64,000 nucleotides of DNA from Erigeron canadensis (Eukaryota; Streptophyta; Magnoliopsida; Asterales; Asteraceae): the NCBI RefSeq assembly GCF_010389155.1, contig NC_057762.1, positions 35,462,055-35,526,054 of the forward strand. The letters run 5' to 3'. Positions 50,873 to 62,667 of this stretch are shown piece by piece (position 1 is the first letter of the stretch; each line of letters starts with the position of its first letter). Both the position numbers and the translations under genes were made by a program. Below the pieces are notes generated by a model that ran no database searches, had not been told where the DNA came from, and was given only the letters and a program-made list of their open reading frames with translations.

Positions 50873-51103
50873 TTTTTTTTTTCTTGAAAGACAGAACGGA
50901 TAAATGACTAACACCCCAACTTTGATGCGCCCATGCCAGGTTCGAATCTTAGCAATGTCCGAAAGGGTTGCTCTCCCATATATAGACAAGTATAGCATTG
51001 CTAAGGCCCCTTCACCACATTTGCATATGACAAGATTTGAACCCATGACCTTTAGGAAGAATTCACAAAGTGGAAAACTACCTAACCACTAGATTATCAC
51101 CCC
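50873..51103 (-). mobile_element. tRNA-derived SINE
   Basis: On the minus strand the head reads GGGTGATAATCTAGTGGTTAG (A box near 51080-51098), then GGGTTCAAATC (B box, 51033-51044), at tRNA-like spacing. It ends in a poly(A) tract (50873-50882 on the complement). About 230 bp, within the usual SINE range. A second B-box-like GGTTCGAATCT lies in the other orientation at about 50939. Confidence 0.75.
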
Positions 51104-51231
51104 AATAGCAAACTACAATCCAATTAGTAGAACATTTATACACATACAACTCACTGGACTAATTTATCAAAGCACCAAATACCACAAACCTAAAGATAGA
51201 ACGTTTTGTGAATATGGGTAATGACCATGGT

Positions 51232-51605
51232 TGTAAATATCGGCCATATCAGCCGATATATCGGTGATATATCGAATATCGGTCTTTAACTGATACGAAA
51301 TATGAGTTATCGGCTGAACTTATCATTTTGGTCAAATGTCGGTCAATATTAGCCAATATCGGTCAAAAAAGTTGACTTAAAAAAAACACGAGTTAAAATA
51401 AAAAATAGGGTTTCTGACTCTAAGATTAAAGCGTATATAAAATTTGCTTCGTAACATAGCAATTAAGATTGAAAGATATGTAAACTTATGTCAAATTATA
51501 TATATTGTTAGTATATACTTATATTTTAGATAAATTACTTTATAAATTAGGGTATAATAAATCCGATATATCACATATCGGGGGTCGGCCGATATTGACA
51601 TATAG
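51232..51605. mobile_element. Inverted-repeat element rich in ATATCGG
   Basis: The left end GGTTGTAAATATCGGCC and the right end GGCCGATATTGACATATAG are imperfect inverted copies, with several CGATAT/ATATCG words just inside. No target duplication was found. Confidence 0.5.
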
Positions 51606-51627
51606 TTGGGAAATAACGTATTGTAAT

Positions 51628-53000
51628 ATCATTAATGCCAAGGCCAATGAACAGTGCCACGTGCCATGTGGCACTGTTCTATTGGTCTCGGTTTTTCCCA
51701 GATTTTGCCATATCGGATTCCGTTAAGGTTATTTTTTGTTCGGTTTTTCTTGGTTTCCTACATAGCTTTTTTTGCTTTTGTGTTTTCTTTCTATTGGTCC
51801 ACCTATACCCCGCATTTTTTCGGATTTTGCTATATCGGATCCCGTTAAGGTTATTTTTCTTTCGGTTTTTGTTGGTTTATTACATAGTTTTTTTGCTTTT
51901 GTGTTTTCTTTCTATTGGTTCATCGTATACCCCCCATCACTATTTAGATTTTGCCATTTTGGATCCCGTTTGGGGTTTTTTCTTGGTGTTCATCATAGTT
52001 TTTTGGCTTTTGTGTTCTGAATTAATATATTGAAAACTTTTACACAATATTTAATTTTTCCTTTGTTATTTCTATTTTCGTTAATGTTATTTATCTTTTG
52101 GTTTCTCTTGGTTTTTTGATACCTTTTTTTTACTTATATGATCTCTTTTATTGGTTCATCATATACCCCGCATCACTATTTAAATTCTGACATTACGGAT
52201 CCCATTTTGAGTTTTTTCTTTCTTTTTTTTCTTTGCATGGTTATCAATAATCACCATGCTTATTAAAACTTGACACGTCGCATCGGTTATAAAGTGACAC
52301 ATCGCATGTTTCCTATAGTTTGGATTTTGCCACATTGCATCCTGTTCGAATTTTGTCACGTCTTTTATTAAAGGGCATGGCTATGAATAGTGCCATTGCC
52401 ATTAATATTTTGCCACTTGTCAACAATCAACTTTCAACACGTGTCACTTGATCAATGGTTGATTTTACACCCCGTATCGCTATTCAGATTTTGTCATATT
52501 GGATTCCGTTTGGGTTTTTTCTCTTTCGGTTATTCTTGATTTTTTCCACATATTTTTTTTGCATAGTAAACCGCCTACGTGTGAGTTGCTATTTGTTGAT
52601 GTCAAACCTCGTACCATTATTCAGACTTTGCTAAATCGCATCCTTTACGGATTTTCTACTACATGTTACTTTTTAGTTTTTTTCGACATTATTAAGTAAT
52701 CCAACTTTTTTGTGTCATCCAACCTTTTTGTGTCACACGTCGTATCACAATTTACATTTTATTACATCTCATCCACTTGAACGCTCAACTAAGATCTTGA
52801 TGTTTTTGTTATATCATATCCCGTTCAGTTTCTATTACGAATTACTTTTTGATTTCTTGCACATTTTTAAACAAACATATTCATGACAAAATGATTTCTA
52901 ATTAATAAATGGTTGAAGGTTCAACACAAATACACCATAATAATATAAGCGTTTCAACAAGACAACCGAGGCCCCACAACGTAGGGTCCGAATTTCCTAG
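51628..53000 (+). mobile_element. Helitron-like element carrying a degenerate tandem repeat
   Basis: The 3' end has GAGGCCCCACAACGTAGGGTCC, able to form a stem with one mismatch, then GAATTTC, CTAG (52997-53000) and T. Most of the body is a repeat of 120-165 bp whose core GATTTTGCCATATCGGAT recurs at about 51701, 51823, 51947, 52182, 52323, 52487, 52624 and 52803. Near the left edge GCCAATGAACAGTGCCAC and its inverse form a hairpin (51644-51688). The 5' end is a guess. Open frames here are products of the repeat. Confidence 0.5.
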
Positions 53001-53400
53001 TTTAAACTATGTGAGGACTAGTCAGTATTTTACTTCCAACACGTTGGAACAATAATACTCCGTAGTACTAATTCAGTTCCACTCATCATCTCATTTAATT
53101 TCTATTTATATCCTATTATATCTGGACCATATTTTAAATAGTTTAATGGTTATCATTCTGGAAATTTCTATAAGAGATCGCGTAATCTTGATTTTTAAGT
53201 AGATTATTACTACATTTTCATAATAAAAAATCCTTGAACTTCTCGAGACGAGACATCATCGCCGAGTCACTTTGCAAATTGTATCCTGTTTTTGACTTTC
53301 ATTGGGAAGAGTTTCACACTAAAAAGATAAGAATGTCATTTTCAGATATATTAAATAATAGAAAACACTAATAATTTTTTTATTTTACACGAGCATAATA
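53001..53400. other. Intergenic, no gene seen
   Basis: AT-rich; nothing recognisable. Confidence 0.45.
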
Positions 53401-53810
53401 CTAACGCGTTGCGTTGGCTAAAGGTGAGGACAATAAAAATGAAAGCGGCGATGGAGATCGAGGGAGGCGGTAGAGAAGGAGGACGGCGGCGGAGGGTGAT
53501 AGAAAGTTGATAAGAGTGTAATGATTAGAGCAATTGGGGTAAAAGAGAGTATATAAGGATTTTATGTTTAAGTAGTGTATTTTAAGAAAAAAAAAATATG
53601 TTTAATATCTTAATCCTAATTTTCTTTATAAAGGATTATAAATATAAATTTTTCATATAAAAACTTATTGCTTGAAATTTATGATAAAATTATACAACTA
53701 TGTCATGCCCATTAATACGAGTAATAATTTATAGAGTTTTATTAACAAGTTCCTTAAATTAAAATTAAAAAAAAATAAAATAGTAATGATATATATATAT
53801 ATATATATAT
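53401..53810. other. Intergenic with a GA/CGG-rich patch
   Basis: 53440-53500 is purine-rich with CGGCGG words and resembles the start of the repeats that follow. An AT run lies at 53789-53811. No gene. Confidence 0.45.
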
Positions 53811-53812
53811 AA

Positions 53813-54425
53813 GCATGGGACGGCGGTCTAGTGGTGTCGGTGATGGTATTATTGGTAGTGAATGCGGTGTCAAGTGATAAAAGTTGATGTAAAGGTGATA
53901 GCATAATTTTTAAAAAGATAAGGGCTTAAAGTGTTAGTTAGTAAAATAGAGTTTATGGTATAAATTAATTTGTTAAGGGCAACTTGATAATTTATAAAAA
54001 CTCTTTCCATAGTGAGTGTTTATTAAGAGCAATTTAGTATTTTCATATGTAACATTTGAGTAATACTTTTCATTTGTAAGAGGTGAATAATTTTTATAAA
54101 GGAGTACGAGCATGGTACTCGCACAATGCAGCGACGGTGGCGGGGACGAACGGTCTAGTGGTGTCGGTGACGGTATTATTGATGGTGGTGGTGGTGTCAA
54201 GTGGTGTAAGTTGATGTGAAGGTGGTAGTGAAATATTTAAAAAGATAAGGGCTTAAAGTGTTAATTATTAAAATAAAGTTTTAGGGTGTAAATTAATTTA
54301 TTAAAAACAAATTTGGTAATTTATAAAAACACTTTTCATAGTTTAGTAAAGGCAATTTAATATTTTTATTTGTAATATTTGAGTAACACTTTTTATTTGT
54401 TGGGGTAAATAATTTTTAAAAAAAT
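53813..54425. repeat. Two-copy tandem repeat, about 310 bp per unit
   Basis: Copy 1 (about 53813-54100) and copy 2 (about 54120-54425) share CGGTCTAGTGGTGTCGGTGA, AAAGATAAGGGCTTAAAGTG and ATTTGAGTAA-type text in the same order, with many substitutions. The minus-strand short frames at 53698 and 53973 come from this repeat. Probably a decayed transposon. Confidence 0.75.
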
Positions 54426-56721
54426 GTATAAACTATAGATAGATATATATTATACGAGTATTTCACGTGGTCAATCATTTCATGAAACTCATTCTTTATG
54501 CTTCTTGTCTTTCTTTAGTCTCCATGTTTTCTTGTCTTTAAAGAGACCAAAAGTTTAAAAAGGTAAAGTATATTATTGTTGGTAGAAACGGACCCTTTTG
54601 GATAGTGTAAAACCTTAGAAGACTATCTTTTGCGACTTTAAACATGCGGTAAAAGTTTAAAAAATTAGGAAAATATTTTTTATGATAGTTCTTGAATTGC
54701 CACTGATGAACTTTTCTTTAAAGGTTTTTTGCCCTGTTCACGATCATTTTTATATATTTAACTATTTTATTGCTTTAATTTACTTACGTTTGTCGTTAAT
54801 TGATTGATTGTAATAATCTTGGAAGTATAATGGTAGCGTTGTCAGACTTTAATCTGTTGTAGCGTCGTCGAATTCCATTTTATGGCAATATGTTATTGGA
54901 ATCCGATTAGCTACCTCTGATTTACGTTATTATGTATAGGTTTACAATACAAATGGACGATGATGATAAACGATTCTAAAATGAGTATTGGATAATTTGG
55001 GTCGTATTTTGGTGGGGTGTACCTTTAGGTTGTCAACCATGGTGGTTCAAAGTTTCACACCAGGGATGTGCATGGGTCAGAACCCGGCTGACCCACATAA
55101 ACCCGTGACCCGACCCGCTATTCCTTCGGAAGGTCGGTTTCAAATGGGTTCAGCTTGTCAAACCCGTTGCCCGACCTGTTACCTATTTGTGCGGATCGGT
55201 TTGGATCGGGCTTGTGTGTGTGTGGGGGGGGGGGGGGTTCACGGTTTTCGAGTCATATGTTCATCCTTAGTTCGCAGTTATGGTAACCTGACCCCCAAAA
55301 TCCGACGATCCAATTAAATTTTAAGGGAAGTCCATAAAAGTTCCTTTAATAAAAACTTGGTGTAAAAATTTACTTTTTTATGGATATTTTTTAAATTTTA
55401 CAGCATAAAAAGTTTTGGTATAAAATTGGTTTGGATATCCTTCCTTCCGGCAGAAAAATACCAAACGATTACTCAGGGATAAACACCCCAAAAATACACA
55501 TTGTTTCATTCCATCGGTATGATTTATATCCCATTTACCGATATCGATGCTTCACTGATACATATGACGGGTGGGTCTACGGGTTGCTAATGTCTGGTTC
55601 CACTGTTTCATATCGAAAACACCTTATTGGCTTACTACATTAGTATTTCATGGGATATGTTATTTTATTCAAGACAAATCTTACAAATTAGGATATTAGT
55701 ATTTAGTACTGTATAGAATTTTCCACGTTTGGATATATCCTTAAATTGACATGAATATAAGACCAAATTGATGACCTGTTTATCATCCTCTCCAATAATG
55801 ATGGGACATTTTAATTAATTGAGTTTACTTAATATTTAACTGGATTTGGTAATCCGTTTTTCAATAATGATGTATCTTTGTCATAATATATGAGTCTTGT
55901 TAAATTCAATTTTAAGGGTTCTAGGCTTGATATATAAATAGTTTAACAGGAGTACACCTATGATATAAAATGTAATTTTTTTTAATAAATGTTAAATACA
56001 GTCTTTAAAGTTATATATTTAACTTTTCCCAAAATATATTAACATTTATCTATTATGCTAAAGATTATAGAGAACTTATGACAAGAACTCTAGTATAAGG
56101 TGGTTTTGGGTACATAAAGGCTAAAGCATTAAAAATATTCGTTAAACGCCAAAGAAGAAATGCATGATCTTTCCTAAAATCCAGCAACACACCTGTACTT
56201 TGGTAGTGCATATTTAAAAATAGAATGAAATCTCATCCAAATCTTAAAGGAACCTTTAAAAAAACCAGAGAAGACAATACATGACAAAAGAGGAGAAAAA
56301 TGGTGGGTATTTATAATGTAAAAAGATATACTCATTAGTTTTAAACATCACAAATAATTTACAATAACACTAAATATACAATTTTTCATAAAAACAATAT
56401 AAAATTGTTTCAAAGAAAACAAAATTAAAAAAACAGTTGATCAGTAAAACAAAAAATACCGAACAATTCAATAGATTCAACTTAAAAACCGGCCAAATGG
56501 CCAAGTAGCGACTAAACCGGCCGGTTTAAATCGGTTTTCAAAACATTTTGTTTTTCCACTGACACCATAAATTTTCTAATTGACACCGATAATGTATGTG
56601 ATGCAATTTTCCTAAATTGTTCAAAATTCGTCTAATCAAAAGTTTGATGCATTTCAATATAACCGTATTCAATGTTTATTATAATTAAATATGTTACCAT
56701 ATTTCGTTGGATTGTCATAAT
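54426..56721. other. Intergenic, no gene seen
   Basis: AT-rich apart from 55060-55250, where ACCCG/CGGGT words and a long GT-then-G run (55208-55237) occur. Frames at 54988 and 55431 have no recognisable motif. Confidence 0.5.
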
Positions 56722-56728
56722 ATTTTAA

Positions 56729-56885
56729 AGGGAAATGTCAAATACAGCCCTAAAGGCTGTATTTAATGTGCATAAAAAAACTTGTACCTTTCATATTAAA
56801 AGTTCGCCCCCTGATTTTCATGATAAATGTACAAACAATTTATGCACCTTAAACACAGCCCTAAGGGCTGTATTTAGCAAACCCT
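56729..56885. mobile_element. Small palindromic MITE, copy 2 of a two-copy family
   Basis: The ends AGGGAAATGTCAAATACAGC and (inverted) AGGGTTTGCTAAATACAGC pair. ATTTTAA flanks both sides (56722-56728, 56886-56892). 157 bp. It is the inverse of 36034-36197. Confidence 0.82.
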
Positions 56886-57005
56886 ATTTTAAATTAAGCT
56901 ATTGAAATTTGAGGAATTGAGGAAAAAATTTGTATTTCTAGAATTCTTTTTTATAGCAAAAATGTTAATTGTATGTTTGTAAGTTACATATCAGTATATC
57001 ACTAA

Positions 57006-57285
57006 GGCTATCTCCAATGTTAAGAACGCCCTTAGGCGTCCTTGAGCTGCCACATCATATCCTTACAAATCCTTCAAATCTTATAATGTTATCTCTAACC
57101 ATACAAACATCCTTACATATCCTTTTACCTCTACTAAAAACAAAAATATATTAAGTAAGGACAAGTAAGGGCATGCCCTTAGGTAAGGACATCCTTCAAA
57201 AAATCCTTAATTTTGAACAAGCTTCAACGGCAAAGGATATCCAAGAGTACTTACGGGCACTCAAGGGTACCCATTGAATATAGCC
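57006..57285. mobile_element. MITE with TAA target duplication (Harbinger-like)
   Basis: The ends GGCTATCTCCAATG and (inverted) GGCTATATTCAATG match at 12 of 14 bases, with TAA on both sides (57003-57005, 57286-57288). 280 bp, rich in CATCCTTA/TAAGGA words, non-coding. Confidence 0.8.
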
Positions 57286-57288
57286 TAA

Positions 57289-58292
57289 GTGAACGTCAAA
57301 CCTCGATATAAGGAACCACTTACGTTTAAAAGCTTACTACCAACTCAACTAGTTAATTGAGATAAACTTTTTGAATATATAAATCATAATTTGACCTTTT
57401 TAATGGAAATTTCTAAATATAATTGTATCTAACAACATTTAGATTAATAATTATATATAAAAACAACTACATTGATATAAATTGATCATGCCGATCACAC
57501 ACGAAGTATTTTTTTACGTTTCATTTAATAGATATATTTAATGAAAAAAACTAAATCCGTCAATGAGAATAAGTTGTTTATTTTTTACTTAATAAATAAA
57601 AATATACTCATATTTTTATTCTTCGGTGGTAACCTCAAGGGTAGATGGAGAGATATTGTTTTAAAAAAATCAAACAAATATTGTTGTCATTTTCTTTATG
57701 CTTAATTAGAAACATAAAATAATAAAATATACAGAACAATAATATATCAATCTAAAAAATTAACTTAAAACTTTTGTTACATGACAAATGTAATCAATTT
57801 ATTTATTTTTCTATATTTTAATTTGCTTTGATATGCCAAATGTAATAAACTAAAAATCATGTAATTAGATTAATTATTAGGTTGATTAGTTAATCATTTC
57901 TTATACATTAAAACTATTTAACTGAAGAGAAATGTTACAAACTTTTTTTTATTAATTAAATGAAATTATTTGTACTCTTTCTTTTTTCTCCCAGCTTGTT
58001 GTTGAGTGGTTAATATCACATGTCACATATGTTTTTAATCTTTGTAAAAGCAGCATTCCTCTTGATTGAAAAGTGGATAGTGGCCCATCATAACTATCTG
58101 GTGATGCGAAAGAAGTATTAACATATTGTTCATGTAACTTTTTGTCCTAAAGATCACATGATTCACGTCTTATCATAAATAAATGCGTATATACTAATAT
58201 ATTACCAATAGAGGGAAGCCATTCTTCGTTTTGACTTTTGAGTATCTTGTCAAAAAATTTTATTTGACATTTGATTAAATTATGATATAAAA
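57289..58292. other. Intergenic, no gene seen
   Basis: AT-rich sequence up to the target site of the next element. Confidence 0.5.
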
Positions 58293-58297
58293 AATAT

Positions 58298-59451
58298 TAA
58301 TTGTATACTAAACCGATATTAGGTTTAAAAGAAGGAATGATGTGTGTTTTTGGTTGTTTGTTGGCGATTCCCTGAATATAGAGTGAATCTTTTTACGCTA
58401 ATCAATTATAATTTGATTGTTAGCCGATTAAGATTGTGCCATTATGTTTTTAGGTCTGGTCGATTGTGTTTAGAATGTATGATGCCTTCGTGAGGTCTTA
58501 TGAATCTCCTTTTATAGGGATAATTTATCTTGAAGAGAAAATTAAGACTTTTTAGGGTTTCCCTAAGTCTTAGGCAGGAATATTATTTCCTTAATTATTT
58601 GCTGCAAGTGATAAGATCAAATCCCGAAAGTATAGGGGAATAATTCTTATCCTTTTTACCTTACTGTGGAAGCCTTCATTACAAACAACCTTCGTGTCGT
58701 AAAGTGTTACTATTCCTTCGTGTGGCAGGTCCTGCGTACCGCTGAGAGGGTACATCATCAAGCCCTTCAGTCCAAGGTGATGATTTTTTCTGAATAAGCA
58801 TTGCGTTGGACTATTCTTGGTCACTTCGTCTTTTCCAGGGGTGTGTTTCCGTGAGGAAATCCATGCGCTACACCTCCCATTTTTCCTAAATCTGGTTCGA
58901 CGCACGTTATCATAATGATTTTGAGAAAGTGGATACGGGATTCGAGATTTCGCGTCCCACGGATGGCGTCAAATGATTGTACACCAAATCGAGATTAGGT
59001 TTAGAAGAGGGGATGATGGGTGTTTTTGGTTGTTTGTTGGCGATTCTCCGAAGATAGAGTGAATTTCTTTACGCCAATCAATTATGATTTGATTTTTAGC
59101 CGATTAAGATCGTGCCATTATGTTTTTAGATCTGGTCGATTGTGTTTAGAATGTATTTTGAATGAATAATGATGCCTTAGTGAGGCTTTATGAATCTCTT
59201 TTTATAGGCAGAATTTATCTTAGAGAGAAAGTTAAGACTTTTTAGGGTTTCCCTAAGTCTTAGGCCAGGAATATTATTTCCTTAATTATTGGCTGCAAGT
59301 GATAAGATCAAATCCCGAAATTATAGGGGAATAATTCTTATCCTTTTTACCTTACTGCAGAAGCCTTCATTACGAACAGTCTTCGTGTCGTAACGTGTTA
59401 CTGTTCCTTCGTGTGGCAGGTCCTGCGTACCGGTGAGAGGGTACATCATCA
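58298..59451 (+). mobile_element. Short non-autonomous LTR retrotransposon (TRIM-like)
   Basis: Two LTRs, 58298-58760 and 58974-59451, flank an internal region of only about 213 bp. They start TAATTGTATAC (mutated) and TGATTGTACAC and end GGGTACATCATCA. AATAT flanks the element (58293-58297 and 59452-59456). No coding capacity. I did not find a standard primer-binding site after the first LTR. The total of about 1.15 kb and near-absent interior fit the TRIM class, although its LTRs are longer than is usual. A relative is the solo LTR at 47328-47803. Confidence 0.88.
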
Positions 59452-59456
59452 AATAT

Positions 59457-60500
59457 CACCGTATATAGTATAACGATCGATAAAGCTTTATACGTACCTA
59501 AACAATGAAATATTAACCATTAGCCATCCGTAAGAAAAACTCTAAATTTTGTCGATCCCTGAATATCAAACTCATGTTTCATGTCAATATTCATTCTTTT
59601 AATTTTCCATCACTCTCTTACAAAACGTCATTTAAAACAAGAAACAAAAAATTAATATATGCGATGATCGTTGCAGACTTAGTGAAATCCATAATAGTGA
59701 CGTATATTAAAACTCTATTGTCAAATATCACATCACATTTTATTAATTATTCCCCGAATACTTATATATTAATATTTCAGAAGAATCTGAAAACATTATG
59801 GTTACCGAATAAAATTAATTGTTGTTGATATATATAAGTTCAGAAGTTCTTATTGTTCATCTTATTTTTGAGAAACTACAACGTACTCTTTCCTTTCGAC
59901 AAGTCTAGTTGAGCTGAAAATCTAGTTTATTTTTTTCTTGCTCGTTAAAAGTTAAGCTAAAAATTTATGCTTACATATGAATTTTATCTAGATAAAAACG
60001 GGAGTCCGTAATGTCTAACGTATATCTTAATTATCTTGATTAGGTCCTTCATCATCATATTGGTTCATTGGTATCCATATATCTCACAAGTTAAAGCAAG
60101 GTATCTTCATACGACTTTTCTTGTTTACATTGCCGCAATATGAGAATCTGCTTTGGATAGTTAAGAACAACATGTTGGACTCACGTAGTTGTGACCTTCA
60201 CCGATCATATATCAGTCCGATATGATAATTGACAAATAAATGAAATCCTTATGTCGGTAAATATACGATGAGCGTATTTACTATTAATGACATAATATAG
60301 GGTTTCCCATTAGGTGATTAGAATTAAAGAGGTTTTTAATGTACATGACATAAAACACCAAGGGGGCTAAGTGTAAATGTTATATATATAAATATAACAT
60401 CATTAATCATCATTAGTGACTAATGAATCACTAATCACGATTCTCCCTCTCTAATTGTGTGTGTATTTTCTCTCTAATCTTCTTCCCCATCTAATCTATA
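59457..60500. other. Intergenic, no gene seen
   Basis: AT-rich. A TATA-like run (about 60380-60395) precedes a pyrimidine-rich leader-like zone (60440-60500). Confidence 0.45.
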
Positions 60501-60527
60501 ATCACCTTAATTTGGGAACCAATCTCA

Positions 60528-60575
60528 ATGGCAAGAATGCTGAATCAACTAACTGGTTCCTCAGGATCTTCAGGT
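60528..60575 (+). other. Possible first exon or leader remnant
   Basis: After the TATA-like run and pyrimidine-rich leader, an ATG opens MARMLNQLTGSSGSS and is followed by a GGTTGGTAAT donor-like site. No downstream exon was identified, and a retroelement leader is equally possible. Confidence 0.2.
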
Positions 60576-61162
60576 TGGTAATCTTAATCATGTTTTCATT
60601 ATATTTATAATACGAATCATTATTTTTCCAACACAACAATAATATTAATCGATCTGTTTTTGCTATGTACGCATGTCTGCGTCGTACGTGAAGTCTTTTT
60701 CCACACTGAACTGAAGTTTTCTTGGAGTGAAAACTTCAATTGTAAATAGAGGTGGATCAACCCAGGAGGCTAGAGCATTTTCACTTTAAATTTCAGTCAC
60801 TCCACTAATTAACACAATTTTGAGTACTAATTTTCATTCTAAAGATTATTTTAACATGGTTTTCTTAATTCAATGCACCCGATCCGGACCCCTCACTCAA
60901 TCAAGTCACTGATCGATTCCCTTTAATGTTAAATCCTAGCTCCATACATATGTGTAACTTTTTTGTTAAGTTTTATTTCTACTTGAGTTTCATCTAATTT
61001 CTAATCCTAGAAGCTAGGAAAAAATTGTACAGATAGGATTATTTTCAATCCTAATGGTGTTTTGAGTAACTTGTTCAAGAAATTTTTTAAAACTAGAAAG
61101 TCCGGTGTTGACAACAACGAACTTCACCAAATCACAAAAGCCCGTCATCCTCAACACCGTCC

Positions 61163-61545
61163 TTGCTTAAAATGTTTGGAAGTCCGGTCATGGAGACACT
61201 ACCGGCGCCTTCTTTGTTGTATGCCTCACCACAGTTTTAAAAATCAAATGAACTAAATGTGTGTACATATAATCAATACAAGGTCACACATAAGTCTTCA
61301 ACACATGTCTACAAACAGAATATTCAATACGTGTACCGAACTAAGAAACTACAAATCTGCAAATTACTTATCACCTCCAATATATAAAGAACACGTTTAC
61401 AAATTTCATGCCCTTGTTGAAAATATCAACAGATCAGATTTGCGTATCAAACAAATATTTGTGTCTCCAGTTTCACTTTTCATATAATTAAAATGAAGGC
61501 CGGTTTCTCCATAACACCGGACTTCCAAACATTTTAAGCAGGAAA
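61163..61545. repeat. Inverted repeat with about 45-bp arms
   Basis: The left arm (about 61163-61210) contains GCTTAAAATGTTTGGAAGTC and CCGG on both sides. The right arm (about 61500-61545) is its inverse, ending CCAAACATTTTAAGCAGG. About 290 bp separate them. A third AAGTCCGGTGTTG word lies at 61098. No target duplication seen. Confidence 0.65.
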
Positions 61546-61767
61546 AACCTAATCTTCGCCAAGCCTGTCATGATTTTATTGGATAATAATCTATTAATCC
61601 ATGTGTGTCAATAGTTACATATATAAGTTTAGGGGTCTAATGTGTCAAGAATAAAGTCTACAACCGAATGGAAGTTATTTTCGGTTATAGGTAGTTATGT
61701 TATGAAGGGACGTGACTGTTAGAATAGTTGTGTCTATTAGAAAGTCATACCTATTAGAGAACCGATA

Positions 61768-61929
61768 TGTTGGTTCGTAGTGTCTACTGGAAAACTATAT
61801 ATGTGTGTGTACCGTCCATTTGTAAAAACAAGAAGAACGCGTCGTGCGTTCAAGTGTTGTGTAATAAGAAGATAAGTTTAGTATTGTTATTTCGTTCAAG
61901 TGAGGGACGAGAGGGACGAGGGACCAACA
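61768..61929 (+). repeat. 5' LTR of a copia element (right edge firm, left edge tentative)
   Basis: It ends GGGACCAACA, and the primer-binding site follows within one base. The nearest matching start is TGTTGG at 61768, giving perfect TGTTGG/CCAACA termini and a 162-bp LTR. An earlier start is possible; the 3' LTR is outside the window. Confidence 0.5.
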
Positions 61930-61930
61930 G

Positions 61931-61947
61931 TGGTATCAGAGCCAAGG
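61931..61947 (+). other. Primer-binding site (initiator tRNA-Met type)
   Basis: TGGTATCAGAGCCAAGG, the standard plant copia primer site, lies directly after the LTR end. Confidence 0.9.
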
Positions 61948-62667
61948 TCGTTCGAACCAAAGAGAAGGAGAGACCAGCGATTCAGGAAGGATCGCTTAGT
62001 AGAAGAGAGACAGAGAGAGAACCGATTTGATTCAGGGAATCAATCGAGAGAAAAGTGATCGAGAGAAACCAATCGAAAGAGAAGACAGAGACTAAGATCA
62101 AATTGATTCAGGGAATCAATTAACAGAAAAGGATTCAGAAATAAAAGAGAGAAAGAAAGACGTACAAGTTATTCATAGAAGAAGCCGTCGCCGCCGCCGC
62201 CGTGTGCTTGCCGGAAAAGAGAAGTGTAACCGTCATAGAAACTGACTAGCCACCACCGTTGTGTGAGTGAACCGATTGATTAACCACCACCACCATTCGA
62301 TTAGAAGAAATCAAGAGAGGGATTGGATACTAACCCTAATTTGTGTGTGAACCGCCAAAAGAAAAAGAAGAACCAGAAGCAACAGCGTGATTTTTTTTGG
62401 GAAGAAAAAAAGGAACGGGCTGTTTTATTTGGGAAAAGGGGCGTGTTTTTTTTAAGGAAAAAGAAGCCCACAAGGAATTAAAAGGAAAAGCCCAATAACA
62501 GGTTTTATTAATCCTTGTTATTTTTATTTATCTATTAGAAGAATAGGTATAAGTTGGAAAATAGAATTTGTTAGAAATTGCTTAAGGATTATTGTGGTTA
62601 GACGAAAGTTAAGTTCAACGATTGTTAGAATTATTTTGGTTTTAGAAGAAAATCAAATCGAAATAAT
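61948..62667 (+). other. Untranslated leader of the copia element
   Basis: A purine-rich leader with AGAGAGA and CGCCGCCGCCGCCG runs (about 62187), before the gag start. Its open frame (61767-62030) has no motif. Confidence 0.6.

Noticed and set aside
51505..52033. Hydrophobic frames up to 132 codons in all three plus frames
   Set aside because: Produced by the T-rich tandem repeat; the same words appear in all frames.
60528..61256. Short exon-like frame and a 64-codon frame downstream as a new gene
   Set aside because: No second exon or recognised domain; the 64-codon frame overlaps an inverted repeat. Kept only as a low-confidence note.
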